This document shows positions 29,044 through 37,423 of a DNA stretch of 64,000 nucleotides, piece by piece (positions within the stretch are counted from its first letter, which is position 1; every line of letters begins with the position of its first letter). This stretch comes from Streptomyces flaveolus (GTDB lineage: Bacteria; Actinomycetota; Actinomycetes; Streptomycetales; Streptomycetaceae), in assembly GCF_014648815.1 (NCBI RefSeq), contig NZ_BMRV01000002.1, forward strand, positions 186,001 to 250,000. Reading direction: 5' to 3'. Both the position numbers and the translations under genes were made by a program. The notes beneath the pieces were generated by a model. That model ran no database searches, was not told the DNA's origin, and worked only from the letters and a program-made list of their open reading frames with translations.

Positions 29044-29094
29044 GGGACGACATTACGGGACGCGGCTGTCGGAGCATCGTCAGGGCGACACCCG

Positions 29095-29259
29095 TCAGGC
29101 TCCGGTACGGGACCTCTCCATCGCCTCGCGGAACCGGGCGTACCCGTCGAGCTCGGGGCCGTCGCTCCGCATCTTGCGGGTGCGGTTGGCCCAGCTTCCC
29201 CACAGACCCGCGGCCACCGCGGCGACCAGCGGAATCAGCAACCAGGCGAGCGCCGCCAT
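29095..29259 (-). CDS. Small single-pass membrane protein (54 aa)
   Basis: ATG 29259 has GGGAGG five bases upstream. The product starts AALAWLLIPLVAAVAAGLWG, a hydrophobic segment ending in a tryptophan, followed by a basic/polar tail with RTRKMR and LDGYARFREAM. It lies 51 bp upstream of the PDZ-Lon gene in the same orientation and may be in its transcript. I recall similar short proteins at this place in other Streptomyces but no function. Confidence 0.7.
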   Translation of the reverse strand: MAALAWLLIPLVAAVAAGLWGSWANRTRKMRSDGPELDGYARFREAMERSRTGA

Positions 29260-29385
29260 GCCGACCTCCCAACCCCATGAGCTCCGCGACTGACTGATCA
29301 GCAGATTAACCATCCGCCGTGACAACGCTCACGCCGGGGGGCCGGTTACGCAACCGGAGTCAGGGGGATCGGCGAGGTTCGTCCC

Positions 29386-29847
29386 TCAGCAGGCGCCGAC
29401 CCACTCCTCGGTTCCGTCGGAGAAGGTCTGGTGCTTCCAGATGGGCACCTCGTGCTTGAGGTCGTCGATGAGCTTCCGGCAGGCGTCGAAGGCCTCGCCC
29501 CGGTGCGGGCAGGAGACGGCGACGACCACGGCGAGGTCCCCGACCTCCAGGTCCCCCACGCGGTGTACGGCGGCGAGCGCCCGTACGGGGTACTCGGCGA
29601 CGACCTTCTCGGCGATCCGCCGCATCTCGGCCTCGGCACTGGGGTGACACGAGTAGCCGAGCCGGTCGACGTCGGTGCCCCCGTCGTGGTTCCGCACGGT
29701 CCCGACGAACAGCGCGGTCCCGCCGGAGGCGTCGTCCCCGACGGCCCGGAAGACCTCGTCCACGGAGAGGGGCGTCTCCCGGATGCCGATCAGCTTGACG
29801 GGGTCCGGGGCGGCCTGCTCACCGGGGTGGTCGTTCGTGGATGCCAT
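29386..29847 (-). CDS. moaE: Molybdopterin synthase catalytic subunit
   Basis: ATG 29847 gives 153 residues. Family blocks are VGTVRNHDGG (Arg52), HRVGDLEVGD and the active-site stretch HRGEAFDAC...LIDDLKHEVPIWK with Lys131 and Lys138, which form the thiocarboxylate acceptor site with MoaD. It inserts the dithiolene sulfurs into precursor Z. MoaD is not encoded here, but MoeZ, which can activate MoaD, is encoded at 61.2-62.4 kb. An in-frame upstream extension to about 29892 has poor codon choice and was not used. Confidence 0.93.
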   Translation of the reverse strand: MASTNDHPGEQAAPDPVKLIGIRETPLSVDEVFRAVGDDASGGTALFVGTVRNHDGGTDVDRLGYSCHPSAEAEMRRIAEKVVAEYPVRALAAVHRVGDLEVGDLAVVVAVSCPHRGEAFDACRKLIDDLKHEVPIWKHQTFSDGTEEWVGAC

Positions 29848-29945
29848 GGGCCCATCGTGCCCCACGGTGCGCGCGGCACGGAATAGCGTCATCGCCCGGC
29901 ACTCGCGCGTACCGCCTTGGAGCCTCCTACAGGACGGCGCCCGCC

Positions 29946-31067
29946 TCAGATCCGCCGCCGGGCCTTCCGCGCCCGCCGGACCACCGCCGCCGCGCCCAGC
30001 AGGGCGACCGTCGCACCCGCGGCCCCGGCCGCCGTCGCGTCCTTGCGCCCGAGACGCCGCCCGGCGACCGTGTGCCGGCCCGCGACCTCCTCCAGCAGCT
30101 CCGCGAGTACCTCCTCGTTGGTGTACTTCGGCCGCCACCCGGCGTCGTGCAGCCGGCTGCCGCTCACCACCCAGGGGTACATCGTGTACGCCAGGTCCCC
30201 GGCCGGGGAGGGCGTCAGTCCGATCCGGTGCAGGCGGGCCGCGGCGCCCAGCGCGACGGCCGACGGCAGCTCCATCCGCCGGATCCCGCTGAGCTCCTCG
30301 ACCTCCTCCTGCTCCAGCCAGCCGTCGCACCCGACGGCCAGCTCCCCCTCGGCCTTCTCCAGGACGGCGTACTCGAGAGCACTGCACAGATCGTCGACGT
30401 GGCAGAACTGCCAGGCGGGCCGCGACCCGGCCACCACGAGCAGCCGGGGCGACTCGAAATACCTGGTCAGCGCGGTGTCCATGCCCCCGACCAGGACCGC
30501 TGGGCGGACGACGGTCACGTTCAGGCCCGGGTGGGCGCGCGGCGCCCGGCGCGCGAGGCGCTCGATCTCCAGCAGGTCCCCGACCCCGGTGGCCTCGGCC
30601 GTGGCGCGCAGCTCGGCGTCCTCGGACAGCGGCAGCTCGTTGTCCGGCAGCGCGCCGTAGACCATCGCGGAGGTGCACAGCACGACGCGGTGCACTCCGG
30701 CCGCCGCGGCGGCGGTCAGCACGGTCTGCGTCCCCCGGACGTTGTAAGCCGTCCGGGCGGCCGCGTCGGTCTCCAGATCGAGGTCCAGTGCCAGGTGCAC
30801 CACGACGTCCGCGCCCCGCAGTTTCTCGGCGATGGCCGGGTCCCGCACGTCCAGGATCTGCCAGCGCGCGTCCGCGCACTCGCCGCGCCGCTCGTCGATG
30901 GCGACGACCTGTCTGACCTCGTCGGACGCGGCCAGTCGGGCCGTGAGCAGGGCGCCGATGCCGGAGGCGGCACCGGTGACCGCGACGACGGGTCCGCGCG
31001 CGCCGGGGGCGGCGGAACTGGTTGACTGGTTTCGCGCTGCGCGAACCTGCGGATCTGGGGAACTCAC
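29946..31067 (-). CDS. NAD(P)-binding extended-SDR/epimerase-like protein with C-terminal hydrophobic segment
   Basis: The start is GTG 31067, preceded by GGAG at seven bases, giving 373 residues. A Rossmann fold begins at about residue 25 (VAVTGAASGIG). The SAMVYG strand end supplies the active-site Ser/Tyr neighbourhood, but the expected YxxxK lysine is not evident, so catalysis is uncertain. The C-terminus has a hydrophobic stretch (AAGAAGATVALLGAAAV) flanked by Arg-rich tails, suggesting membrane association. It is divergent from the DUF2342 metalloprotease gene. Confidence 0.82.
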   Translation of the reverse strand: MSSPDPQVRAARNQSTSSAAPGARGPVVAVTGAASGIGALLTARLAASDEVRQVVAIDERRGECADARWQILDVRDPAIAEKLRGADVVVHLALDLDLETDAAARTAYNVRGTQTVLTAAAAAGVHRVVLCTSAMVYGALPDNELPLSEDAELRATAEATGVGDLLEIERLARRAPRAHPGLNVTVVRPAVLVGGMDTALTRYFESPRLLVVAGSRPAWQFCHVDDLCSALEYAVLEKAEGELAVGCDGWLEQEEVEELSGIRRMELPSAVALGAAARLHRIGLTPSPAGDLAYTMYPWVVSGSRLHDAGWRPKYTNEEVLAELLEEVAGRHTVAGRRLGRKDATAAGAAGATVALLGAAAVVRRARKARRRI

Positions 31068-31259
31068 CGGGCGTCTCCAGCGGTTGTCTTCAGTACGGGC
31101 GCGAGTGACGCGTACGTACCAGGTGGCATCCATCCTGCCGCAGGCCGTCAGTCGGCGAAGCACCGAGGCCCGAACCGCCGCGGGTGTCTACGCTGGGTGG
31201 TGATGTCGGGCAGCCGTGCCGCCGGAAAGAACCGGCGGCCCTACCAGCCGAGGAACCCC

Positions 31260-32705
31260 GTGAGTGACACCCCATTCGGATTCGGCCTTCCGCCGGAGGA
31301 GCCGGACGACGGCGACGAAGGCAAGAAGAAGGACCAGCAGAGCGGCGGTGGTCAGGGACCGGCCAACCCGTTCGGTTTCGGGATGTCCGGAGCCGGTGGC
31401 CTTGGAGGCCCCGGTGCCGACAACCCGTTCGCTGCCATGTTCGGTTCCATGAACCCCACCGACCTGGGCGCCGCCTTCCAGCAGCTGGGCCAGATGCTCT
31501 CCTACGAGGGCGGCCCGGTGAACTGGGACATGGCCAAGCAGATCGCCCGCCAGACGGTCGCCCAGGGCACCCCGGACGGTACGAAGGACGCGAGCGTCGG
31601 CCCCACCGAGCGCAGCGCCGTCCAGGAGGCCGTCCGCCTGGCCGACCTGTGGCTGGACGACGCGACCGCCCTGCCCTCCGGCGCGGGCTCCGCGGTGGCC
31701 TGGAGCCGCGCGGAGTGGGTCGAGGCGACCCTCCCCGCCTGGCGTGAGCTCGTCGACCCCGTCGCCGAGCGGGTCGGCACCGCCATGGGCGACGTGCTGC
31801 CGGAGGAGATGCAGGCCATGGCCGGCCCGCTGATCGGCATGATGCGCTCCATGGGCGGCGCCATGTTCGGCACCCAGATCGGTCAGGCCGTCGGCGTGCT
31901 CGCCGGCGAGGTCGTCGGCTCGACCGACGTGGGCCTGCCGCTCGGCCCGGCCGGCAAGGCCGCGCTGCTGCCGGTGAACATCGAGGCGTTCGGCAAGGAC
32001 CTGGGCGTCCCCCAGGAGGAGGTGCGGCTGTATCTCGCCCTGCGCGAGGCCGCACACCAGCGCCTGTTCGCGCACGTGCCGTGGCTGCGCTCGCACCTGT
32101 TCGGCGCGGTCGACGGCTACGCCCGCGGGATCAAGGTCGACACGGCCAAGCTCGAGGACGTGGTCGGCCAGTTCGACCCGCAGAATCCCGAGCAGCTGCA
32201 GGAGGCACTCCAGCAGGGCATGTTCCAGCCGGAGGACACCCCGGAGCAGAAGGCCGCCCTGGCCCGTCTGGAGACGGCGCTGGCGCTGGTCGAGGGCTGG
32301 GTGGACGCGGTGGTGCACGCCGCCGCCAAGCCGCGCCTGTCCTCCGCGGACGCGCTGCGCGAGACGCTGCGCCGCCGTCGCGCCTCGGGCGGTCCGGCGG
32401 AGCAGACGTTCGCCACGCTGATCGGCCTGGAGCTGCGCCCGCGCCGCCTGCGGGACGCCTCGCGTCTGTGGGCGTCCGTGACGGACGCGCGCGGAGTGGA
32501 CGGCCGGGACGCCCTGTGGGCCCACCCGGACATGCTGCCGAACGCCACCGACCTGGACGACCCGGACGGCTTCGTGCACCGCGAGCAGCTGGACTTCTCC
32601 GAGCTGGACAAGATGCTCGGCGAGGCCGCGGGCAAGACGGACCTGAAGAAGAAGGACGAGAAGGGCCAGGACGAGGCCGACGGCAAGGGCGACGGCGCCG
32701 AGTGA
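31260..32705 (+). CDS. DUF2342 zinc-dependent metalloprotease-like protein
   Basis: GTG 31260, with GAGGAA four bases away, gives 481 residues. The N-terminal 60 residues are Gly/Pro-rich and repeat PFGFG. The core has the family's permuted zinc motif REAAHQRLF near residue 264. The C-terminal tail is charged (DLKKKDEKGQDEADG). The family is typical of actinobacteria and its M. tuberculosis member is Rv3195. It has a metallopeptidase-like fold, but a canonical HExxH is absent, so protease activity is unproven. The Nudix gene overlaps its stop by four bases (GTGA). Confidence 0.88.
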   Translation: MSDTPFGFGLPPEEPDDGDEGKKKDQQSGGGQGPANPFGFGMSGAGGLGGPGADNPFAAMFGSMNPTDLGAAFQQLGQMLSYEGGPVNWDMAKQIARQTVAQGTPDGTKDASVGPTERSAVQEAVRLADLWLDDATALPSGAGSAVAWSRAEWVEATLPAWRELVDPVAERVGTAMGDVLPEEMQAMAGPLIGMMRSMGGAMFGTQIGQAVGVLAGEVVGSTDVGLPLGPAGKAALLPVNIEAFGKDLGVPQEEVRLYLALREAAHQRLFAHVPWLRSHLFGAVDGYARGIKVDTAKLEDVVGQFDPQNPEQLQEALQQGMFQPEDTPEQKAALARLETALALVEGWVDAVVHAAAKPRLSSADALRETLRRRRASGGPAEQTFATLIGLELRPRRLRDASRLWASVTDARGVDGRDALWAHPDMLPNATDLDDPDGFVHREQLDFSELDKMLGEAAGKTDLKKKDEKGQDEADGKGDGAE

Positions 32706-33217
32706 CCCTCCACGACGACGCGGTCCTGGTCCTCAAGGGCCACGAGGGCCAGGACGAGCTGCGTCAGGTCTACCTGGACCATCTGGCGGCGCATCCGGAC
32801 GGCATGTGGAAGGCCTGCGCGGACGGGCACATCACGGCGAGCGCCCTGGTGGTCGACCCGTCGCGCGAGCGCGTGCTGCTCACCCTGCACCGGAAGATGC
32901 GCATGTGGCTGCAGATGGGCGGACACTGCGAGCCGGTCGACGAGACGCTGGCGCGCGCCGCCCTGCGCGAGGCCACGGAGGAGTCGGGCATCTCCGGACT
33001 GACCCTGCTGCCCGGCGGTCCCGTGCGGCTGGACCGCCACCACACGCCCTGCGCCTGGCACCTGGACGTCCAGTACGCGGCGGTGGCTCCCGAGGGGGCC
33101 GTGGAGGCGATCAGCGACGAGTCCCTCGACCTGCGCTGGTTCCCCTACGCCGAGGTCGCGGACGTCGCCGACGAGTCGGTCGTCCGCCTGGTGGAGGCCA
33201 CCCGCGCCCGACTGTGA
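32702..33217 (+). CDS. Nudix hydrolase
   Basis: This 171-residue single-domain protein carries a complete Nudix box (GGHCEPVDETLARAALREATEESGI, from about residue 73), with the REATEE metal-binding core at 89-94. The N-terminal 45 residues are family-specific. The start overlaps the stop of the DUF2342 gene, so translation is coupled. The substrate cannot be predicted; pyrophosphate-linked nucleotides are the family norm. Confidence 0.9.
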   Translation: MTLHDDAVLVLKGHEGQDELRQVYLDHLAAHPDGMWKACADGHITASALVVDPSRERVLLTLHRKMRMWLQMGGHCEPVDETLARAALREATEESGISGLTLLPGGPVRLDRHHTPCAWHLDVQYAAVAPEGAVEAISDESLDLRWFPYAEVADVADESVVRLVEATRARL

Positions 33218-33257
33218 CCGGTGAGGGGTGACCGCACCCGCGGTCACCCCTCACCGG
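33218..33257. terminator. Strong bidirectional hairpin terminator
   Basis: Arms 33218-33234 and 33241-33257 form a perfect 17-bp stem with a 6-base loop. The element starts directly after the Nudix stop codon and lies 20 bp from the converging AIM24 stop codon. Confidence 0.9.
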
Positions 33258-33277
33258 ACTGTGGCTGTGTCCCGCGG

Positions 33278-34033
33278 TCAGCTCCAGACGTTGCCCTGGT
33301 TCTGACCACGGGCGCCCTGCTGTCCCATGCCGTACTGCGCGGCCAGGCCCGACCCGATCTGGGCGTTCTGCGGCGGCAGCAGCTCGCTGGGCTGCACGAG
33401 CGCGAAGCCGCTGCCCATGAAGCTGAGCTCCCACCCCTCGCCGGTGTTCCCGCGGCGCCGCCACACCCCGGAGGAGTGCGTCTGGGCCTGCATCTGCACG
33501 CGCAGACCGGTGGACCAGGCGACGATCGCGTCAGCGTCGCAGTTGACGTACTTGTCGGGCGTCACCTGCATCAGCAGCGGGGAGCCCGAGGTCATCAGCG
33601 CGACCCTGCCCCGGCCGGTGATGTTGAGCTGGTACTTCCCCGAGCCGGAGATGCCGTACAGGCTGTCGACGGCGATGACCTCGTGGTGCAGGGAGGAGTC
33701 CATGGCCAGGACGTAGCTGCTGTCCACGGTGAGACCGTCCTGCTCGACCTCCATCACGTGGATGCACTGGGCGAGGTTGGCGAAGTAGACGGTGCCCTGC
33801 CCGTGGCAGCGCATCAGGTCCAGGCCCTCACCGGTGTGCGCACGCGCGCGTGACTGGTTGTTGCTCTGGTACTCGGCGTCGAACTCGACGAGGCCCTGAT
33901 AGGCGACCATCGTGCCCTTGCGGGCGAGCACGTCGTCGTGGCCCTCCAGGGCAACGCGGAGCATGTGCTTGTTCTGCAGGCTCCAGCGTTCCTGGGTCTG
34001 CTGGTCGTTGTACGCGAAAAGCGGGCTCTGCAT
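33278..34033 (-). CDS. AIM24-family protein (third gene of TerD/AIM24 operon)
   Basis: ATG 34033, with GGGGGAG upstream, gives 251 residues: one AIM24 beta-solenoid-like domain (about 10-225; MLRVALEGHDDVLARKGTMVAYQG, LMTSGSPLLMQVTP, FMGSGFALVQPS). A Gln/Gly/Asn-rich tail (GMGQQGARGQNQGN) follows. AIM24/TerC-like proteins are widespread in bacteria; mitochondrial Aim24 stabilises the MICOS complex, but the bacterial role is not established. It is 17 bp behind the second AIM24 gene. Confidence 0.88.
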   Translation of the reverse strand: MQSPLFAYNDQQTQERWSLQNKHMLRVALEGHDDVLARKGTMVAYQGLVEFDAEYQSNNQSRARAHTGEGLDLMRCHGQGTVYFANLAQCIHVMEVEQDGLTVDSSYVLAMDSSLHHEVIAVDSLYGISGSGKYQLNITGRGRVALMTSGSPLLMQVTPDKYVNCDADAIVAWSTGLRVQMQAQTHSSGVWRRRGNTGEGWELSFMGSGFALVQPSELLPPQNAQIGSGLAAQYGMGQQGARGQNQGNVWS

Positions 34034-34050
34034 GATGTTCTGGCTCCCCC

Positions 34051-34731
34051 TCAGCCCCGGACCCGGAGGCGGTCGGTGCTGTCCTCGCTGGGCTGGACGA
34101 CGACGATGCCCTGACCGGAGAAGGCCATCTGGTAGGCCTCGCCGCTGCCGCGGCCGATCAGCGACTGCGCCTTGAAGCTGCGCTTGCCCTTCACCTTGAG
34201 GTTCGGGGACCAGGCGACGAGCGCGTCGGGGTCGACGTACGTCTCGTCCTCGCCACCGCCGCAGTCGACGACGATCGGCTTGCCCCGGGAGGTGAGCGCC
34301 ACCCAGCCCTGGCCGGAGATCTTGGTGTTCCACAGGCCCTGGCCGGCGAACTTCGCCAGTCCCTTGACCCGCTCGACGCCCCAGGTGAGGTGGGCGTCGA
34401 AGGCGAGCAGGTTCGTGGCGTTGACGCTGATCCCGTCGCCGTTGAGGTTGATCACGACGACGTTCGCGCCGTAGTCGGCGAGGTAGAGCAGCCCGTCGCC
34501 GGAGCACTTCATCAGCGGCGCGCCCTCGCCGGTCATCCAGTCCTTGGCGATCTGGCGCACGGCCGGCGGGTTGGGCTCGTACTGGACGAAGCCCTCGTAG
34601 GCGACCATCGAGCCCACGCGCGCGAGGAGGTCGTTCCCGGTCTGCATGGCGACCTTCAGCATGTGGTTGCCGTGGTTCTCCATGCGGGCGGTGACCGGCG
34701 CGGGGGCGTAGCCCGCGAGCGGCTGGTTCAT
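34051..34731 (-). CDS. AIM24-family protein (second gene of operon)
   Basis: This 226-residue AIM24 domain protein starts MNQPLAGYAP. It shares blocks with its two neighbours: HMLKVAMQTGNDLLARVGSM, LMKCSGDG, GQGWVALTSRGKP, FSGQGIVVVQPS. Conservation of the turn motif QGxVxLxxxGxP in all three suggests duplication within the operon. No signal peptide or membrane segment is visible. It lies 13 bp behind the TerD-AIM24 gene and 17 bp before the third AIM24 gene, so the three form one transcript. Confidence 0.88.
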   Translation of the reverse strand: MNQPLAGYAPAPVTARMENHGNHMLKVAMQTGNDLLARVGSMVAYEGFVQYEPNPPAVRQIAKDWMTGEGAPLMKCSGDGLLYLADYGANVVVINLNGDGISVNATNLLAFDAHLTWGVERVKGLAKFAGQGLWNTKISGQGWVALTSRGKPIVVDCGGGEDETYVDPDALVAWSPNLKVKGKRSFKAQSLIGRGSGEAYQMAFSGQGIVVVQPSEDSTDRLRVRG

Positions 34732-34744
34732 GTCGGGCTCTCCC

Positions 34745-36457
34745 TCAGATCTCGTACGGCTGGACGACGACGAAGTTGCCGGGCGCGGCCCGGAACTGCA
34801 GGTTGACGCTCTCGCCCGTGTCGCCCGCGTAGGAGTTGCGGCGCATCCGCACCTGGCTGGAGACGACGACCTGGGCGGCGGCCGACCAGGCGACGACGGC
34901 GTTGCAGTCGGCGAACGTCGTGGGCGTGACCGGCAGCACCACGGGCACGCCGTGGGTCTTGACGACGACCGTGCCGGTGCCCTGGAACTGCATCGTGAAC
35001 AGCGCGCCACCGGGGATGCCATGCCCCTCGATGCGGCGGACCTCGTACTGGAGGCTCTCGTCGAAGGCCAGGACGTTCTCCGCGGAGACGCAGACGGCGT
35101 CGCCCTGGAGCTCGATGGGGTGCAGCATCGCCGAGTTGTCGGCGAGGAACACCTGTCCCTTGCCGGAGCAGCGCATCAGCTGCATCTCCTGGCCGGTCGC
35201 GTTGCCTACGACCCGGCCGGCGAATCCGGCGCCCTTGTAGCTGAAGTCGACCTTGCCCTGGTAGAGCACCATGCTGCCCTGCCGGGCGAGGACGGGCTGT
35301 CCTTCGGCACCGAGGTCGACGCGGACCAGCTTCTTGTTCTGCTGGGTCCAGCGCTGCCCGGGCGCCGTCTCGCGGAACTGCTGGAGCGCGGCGGCCACGC
35401 CGGGGCCCTGCGGGGCGGCCTGGGGCACGGCCTGCGGGGCACCGTACGGTGCCTGCTGCCCGTAGCCCGGGGGCGGGGCCGGCTGACCGTAACCGGGCGG
35501 CGGGGGCGGGGTCTGGGGGGCAGGGGGCTGGCCGTAGCCGGGGGGCGGCGGGGCGGTCTGGCCGGGGACCTGGCCGTACGGCTGCTGCTGACCCGGCTGG
35601 CCGAACGGCGCGGGCGCCGGGGCCGGGGGCGGCACCGGGGAGCCGCCGGGCGGGGTGTGCAGGGGCGCGATGATGGTCGGCGCGGCGTGCACGTTGGGCG
35701 CGGGCGCCGGGGGCGGCGTGCTTCCGGGCGGCGCTGCGAAGCCCTGCGGAGCGGGGGCCGGAGCAGGAGCCGGCGCGGGAGCAGGAGCCGGCGCGGGTGC
35801 AGGAGCCGGCGCGGGTGCAGTTGCAGGGGCGCCGAAGGCCGGGGGTGCCGATGCCTGGGCGGGCGGGGCGAAGCCCGGGGCGGCACCGGTCTGCGGCTGC
35901 TGCGCCTGCTGTGGCGCGGGAGCCTCGTCCTCGGCCACCTCGCCGCCGAAGTTCCTCAGCAGCGCCTCGAGACCGCCGTCGAATCCCTGCCCGACGGCGG
36001 CGAAGCGCCACACGTCCTTCAGATAGAAGTCGCCCAGCATGACCGCGCGCTCGGTGGAGAACTCCGACCCGCTGAACGGATACCGGGCCACCTCCTCGCC
36101 GCCCGCGACGATCCGGATGTATCCGGGGCCGACCTGCGACATCTGCCCGGCGCCGTCGATCGTCGCCGTGAAGGACAGCTTCTGGATCTGCGGCGGGATC
36201 CTGTCCAGGGTCACGCGGAAGGACTCCGTGTCACCCGCCTGCGCACCCAGGAGCTGGATGGACTCCTCGGGGGTCTTCGGCTGGTTGAAGAAGACGAAGT
36301 ACCGGTCGTCGGAGAGCCGTTCGTCGGCGTCGAGCCCGAAGCAGCTGATGTCGAAGGTCAGACCGGGGCCGGAGATCTGCACGCCTACGTACAGATCCGT
36401 GCCCGCGGTGAGGTCACTGATCCTGGCCTTGTGGCCGCGTTGGAATTCCCTGGCCAT
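34745..36457 (-). CDS. TerD domain - Pro/Ala linker - AIM24 domain fusion
   Basis: A 570-residue three-part protein. Residues 1-175 are a TerD domain with the acidic calcium-binding blocks (CFGLDADERLSDDRYFVFF, and ERAVMLGDFYLKDVWRF). Residues 180-345 are a Pro/Ala/Gln/Gly linker with a long PA run and several PPGYGQP repeats. Residues 350-570 are an AIM24 domain (RWTQQNKKLVRVDL, LMRCSGKGQVFLADN, QGTGTVVVKTHGVP). TerD proteins act in tellurite and other stress responses and calcium-linked signalling in Streptomyces. It is the first gene of a three-gene operon. The fusion suggests that TerD and AIM24 proteins form one assembly. Confidence 0.92.
   Translation of the reverse strand: MAREFQRGHKARISDLTAGTDLYVGVQISGPGLTFDISCFGLDADERLSDDRYFVFFNQPKTPEESIQLLGAQAGDTESFRVTLDRIPPQIQKLSFTATIDGAGQMSQVGPGYIRIVAGGEEVARYPFSGSEFSTERAVMLGDFYLKDVWRFAAVGQGFDGGLEALLRNFGGEVAEDEAPAPQQAQQPQTGAAPGFAPPAQASAPPAFGAPATAPAPAPAPAPAPAPAPAPAPAPAPQGFAAPPGSTPPPAPAPNVHAAPTIIAPLHTPPGGSPVPPPAPAPAPFGQPGQQQPYGQVPGQTAPPPPGYGQPPAPQTPPPPPGYGQPAPPPGYGQQAPYGAPQAVPQAAPQGPGVAAALQQFRETAPGQRWTQQNKKLVRVDLGAEGQPVLARQGSMVLYQGKVDFSYKGAGFAGRVVGNATGQEMQLMRCSGKGQVFLADNSAMLHPIELQGDAVCVSAENVLAFDESLQYEVRRIEGHGIPGGALFTMQFQGTGTVVVKTHGVPVVLPVTPTTFADCNAVVAWSAAAQVVVSSQVRMRRNSYAGDTGESVNLQFRAAPGNFVVVQPYEI
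35763..35820. repeat. 18-bp tandem repeat coding for the PA linker
   Basis: Three exact or near-exact copies of an 18-bp unit (GCAGGAGCCGGCGCGGGW; 35763-35780, 35781-35798, 35799-35816) plus four bases of a fourth. They encode PAPAPA on the minus strand. Copy number should vary between strains by slippage without breaking the frame. Confidence 0.85.
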
Positions 36458-36592
36458 GCGTTACGACCGTCCCCCATCCGAATGTGAGTGCGTCGCGTCA
36501 GGCTAACGGCAAACGCGGACACCGGACGATGTCGGTACAGAGCCGGTACAGAACGCGCGCCCACCCGTACCGGACGCCTTTCCGCAGCCCTG

Positions 36593-37189
36593 TCACTCGC
36601 TCCTGGCGCCGGGCACGTGCGGCAGCCGGTCGGCGGCGACCACACCTTCGAGGTAGCCCCGGGCCCGCTCGGTCCGGGGGTACGCCTCCAGCAGCCGCCA
36701 GAACCGGGGCCCGTGCCCGGGGACGAGCAGGTGAGCCAGCTCGTGGAGGAGTACGTAGTCGACGACGTACTCCGGCATGCCCTGGAGGCGGTGCGACAGG
36801 CGGATGCTGCCCTCGGCCGGGGTGCACGAGCCCCACCGCGTGTTCTGGTTGGTGACCCAGCGCACCGAGGCGGGCCGGGCCCGGCCCTCGAAGTATTGGG
36901 CCGACAGCCGCTCGGCGCGCTCGGCCAGCTCGGTGTCGCCGAGGACGCGCTTGCTCTCCTGGGCGGCCAGCTTGTCCAGCATGACGCTCACCCAGCGTCG
37001 TTCCTCCGCCTCGGACATCCGGGCGGGGATGAGCACGACGGTGCGATCGCCCTCGCGGTACGCGGAGACCGTCCGGCGTCGACGGGTGCTCCTGCGAACC
37101 TCGATCGCGCTCGCCCCCGTGCCGCTCGGCGGCGGACTCGTCGGCGTGCGCTGGGGCGCTCCGGCGCGGTGCAGTGGGTCGGCGGACAC
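36593..37189 (-). CDS. YgjP-like (DUF45/WLM-type) metallopeptidase
   Basis: GTG 37189 gives 198 residues. The zinc site is His149-Glu150-LA-His153 with a third histidine at 159 (HELAHLLVPGHGPRFW), and the preceding NTRWGSCT block is typical of YgjP/SprT-like peptidases. The N-terminal 40 residues are basic and disordered (RRSTRRRRT). Family members are often encoded near restriction or helicase genes; here the neighbours are the AIM24 operon and a ThiF-like gene. The substrate is unknown. Confidence 0.85.
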   Translation of the reverse strand: MSADPLHRAGAPQRTPTSPPPSGTGASAIEVRRSTRRRRTVSAYREGDRTVVLIPARMSEAEERRWVSVMLDKLAAQESKRVLGDTELAERAERLSAQYFEGRARPASVRWVTNQNTRWGSCTPAEGSIRLSHRLQGMPEYVVDYVLLHELAHLLVPGHGPRFWRLLEAYPRTERARGYLEGVVAADRLPHVPGARSE

Positions 37190-37423
37190 GCCCCGACGTT
37201 ACCCGCTGCACCCGGCGAAGTCCCGGCTCCGGGACGGGTCCGCGCCGATCCGCACGACAGCTTGTACGACAAACACCCACCACCTGTGGACAACTTTCGA
37301 CGCCTCGCGGCCAATCCGGGCATGCTGGCACTCGCCGGCGGACGTGTGGCCGACCGCACAGCCACCGCACGTCCGGCCACCGCCGGCGCACGGGGACGTT
37401 CGAGGACTTACGGGGGTTCTGTC

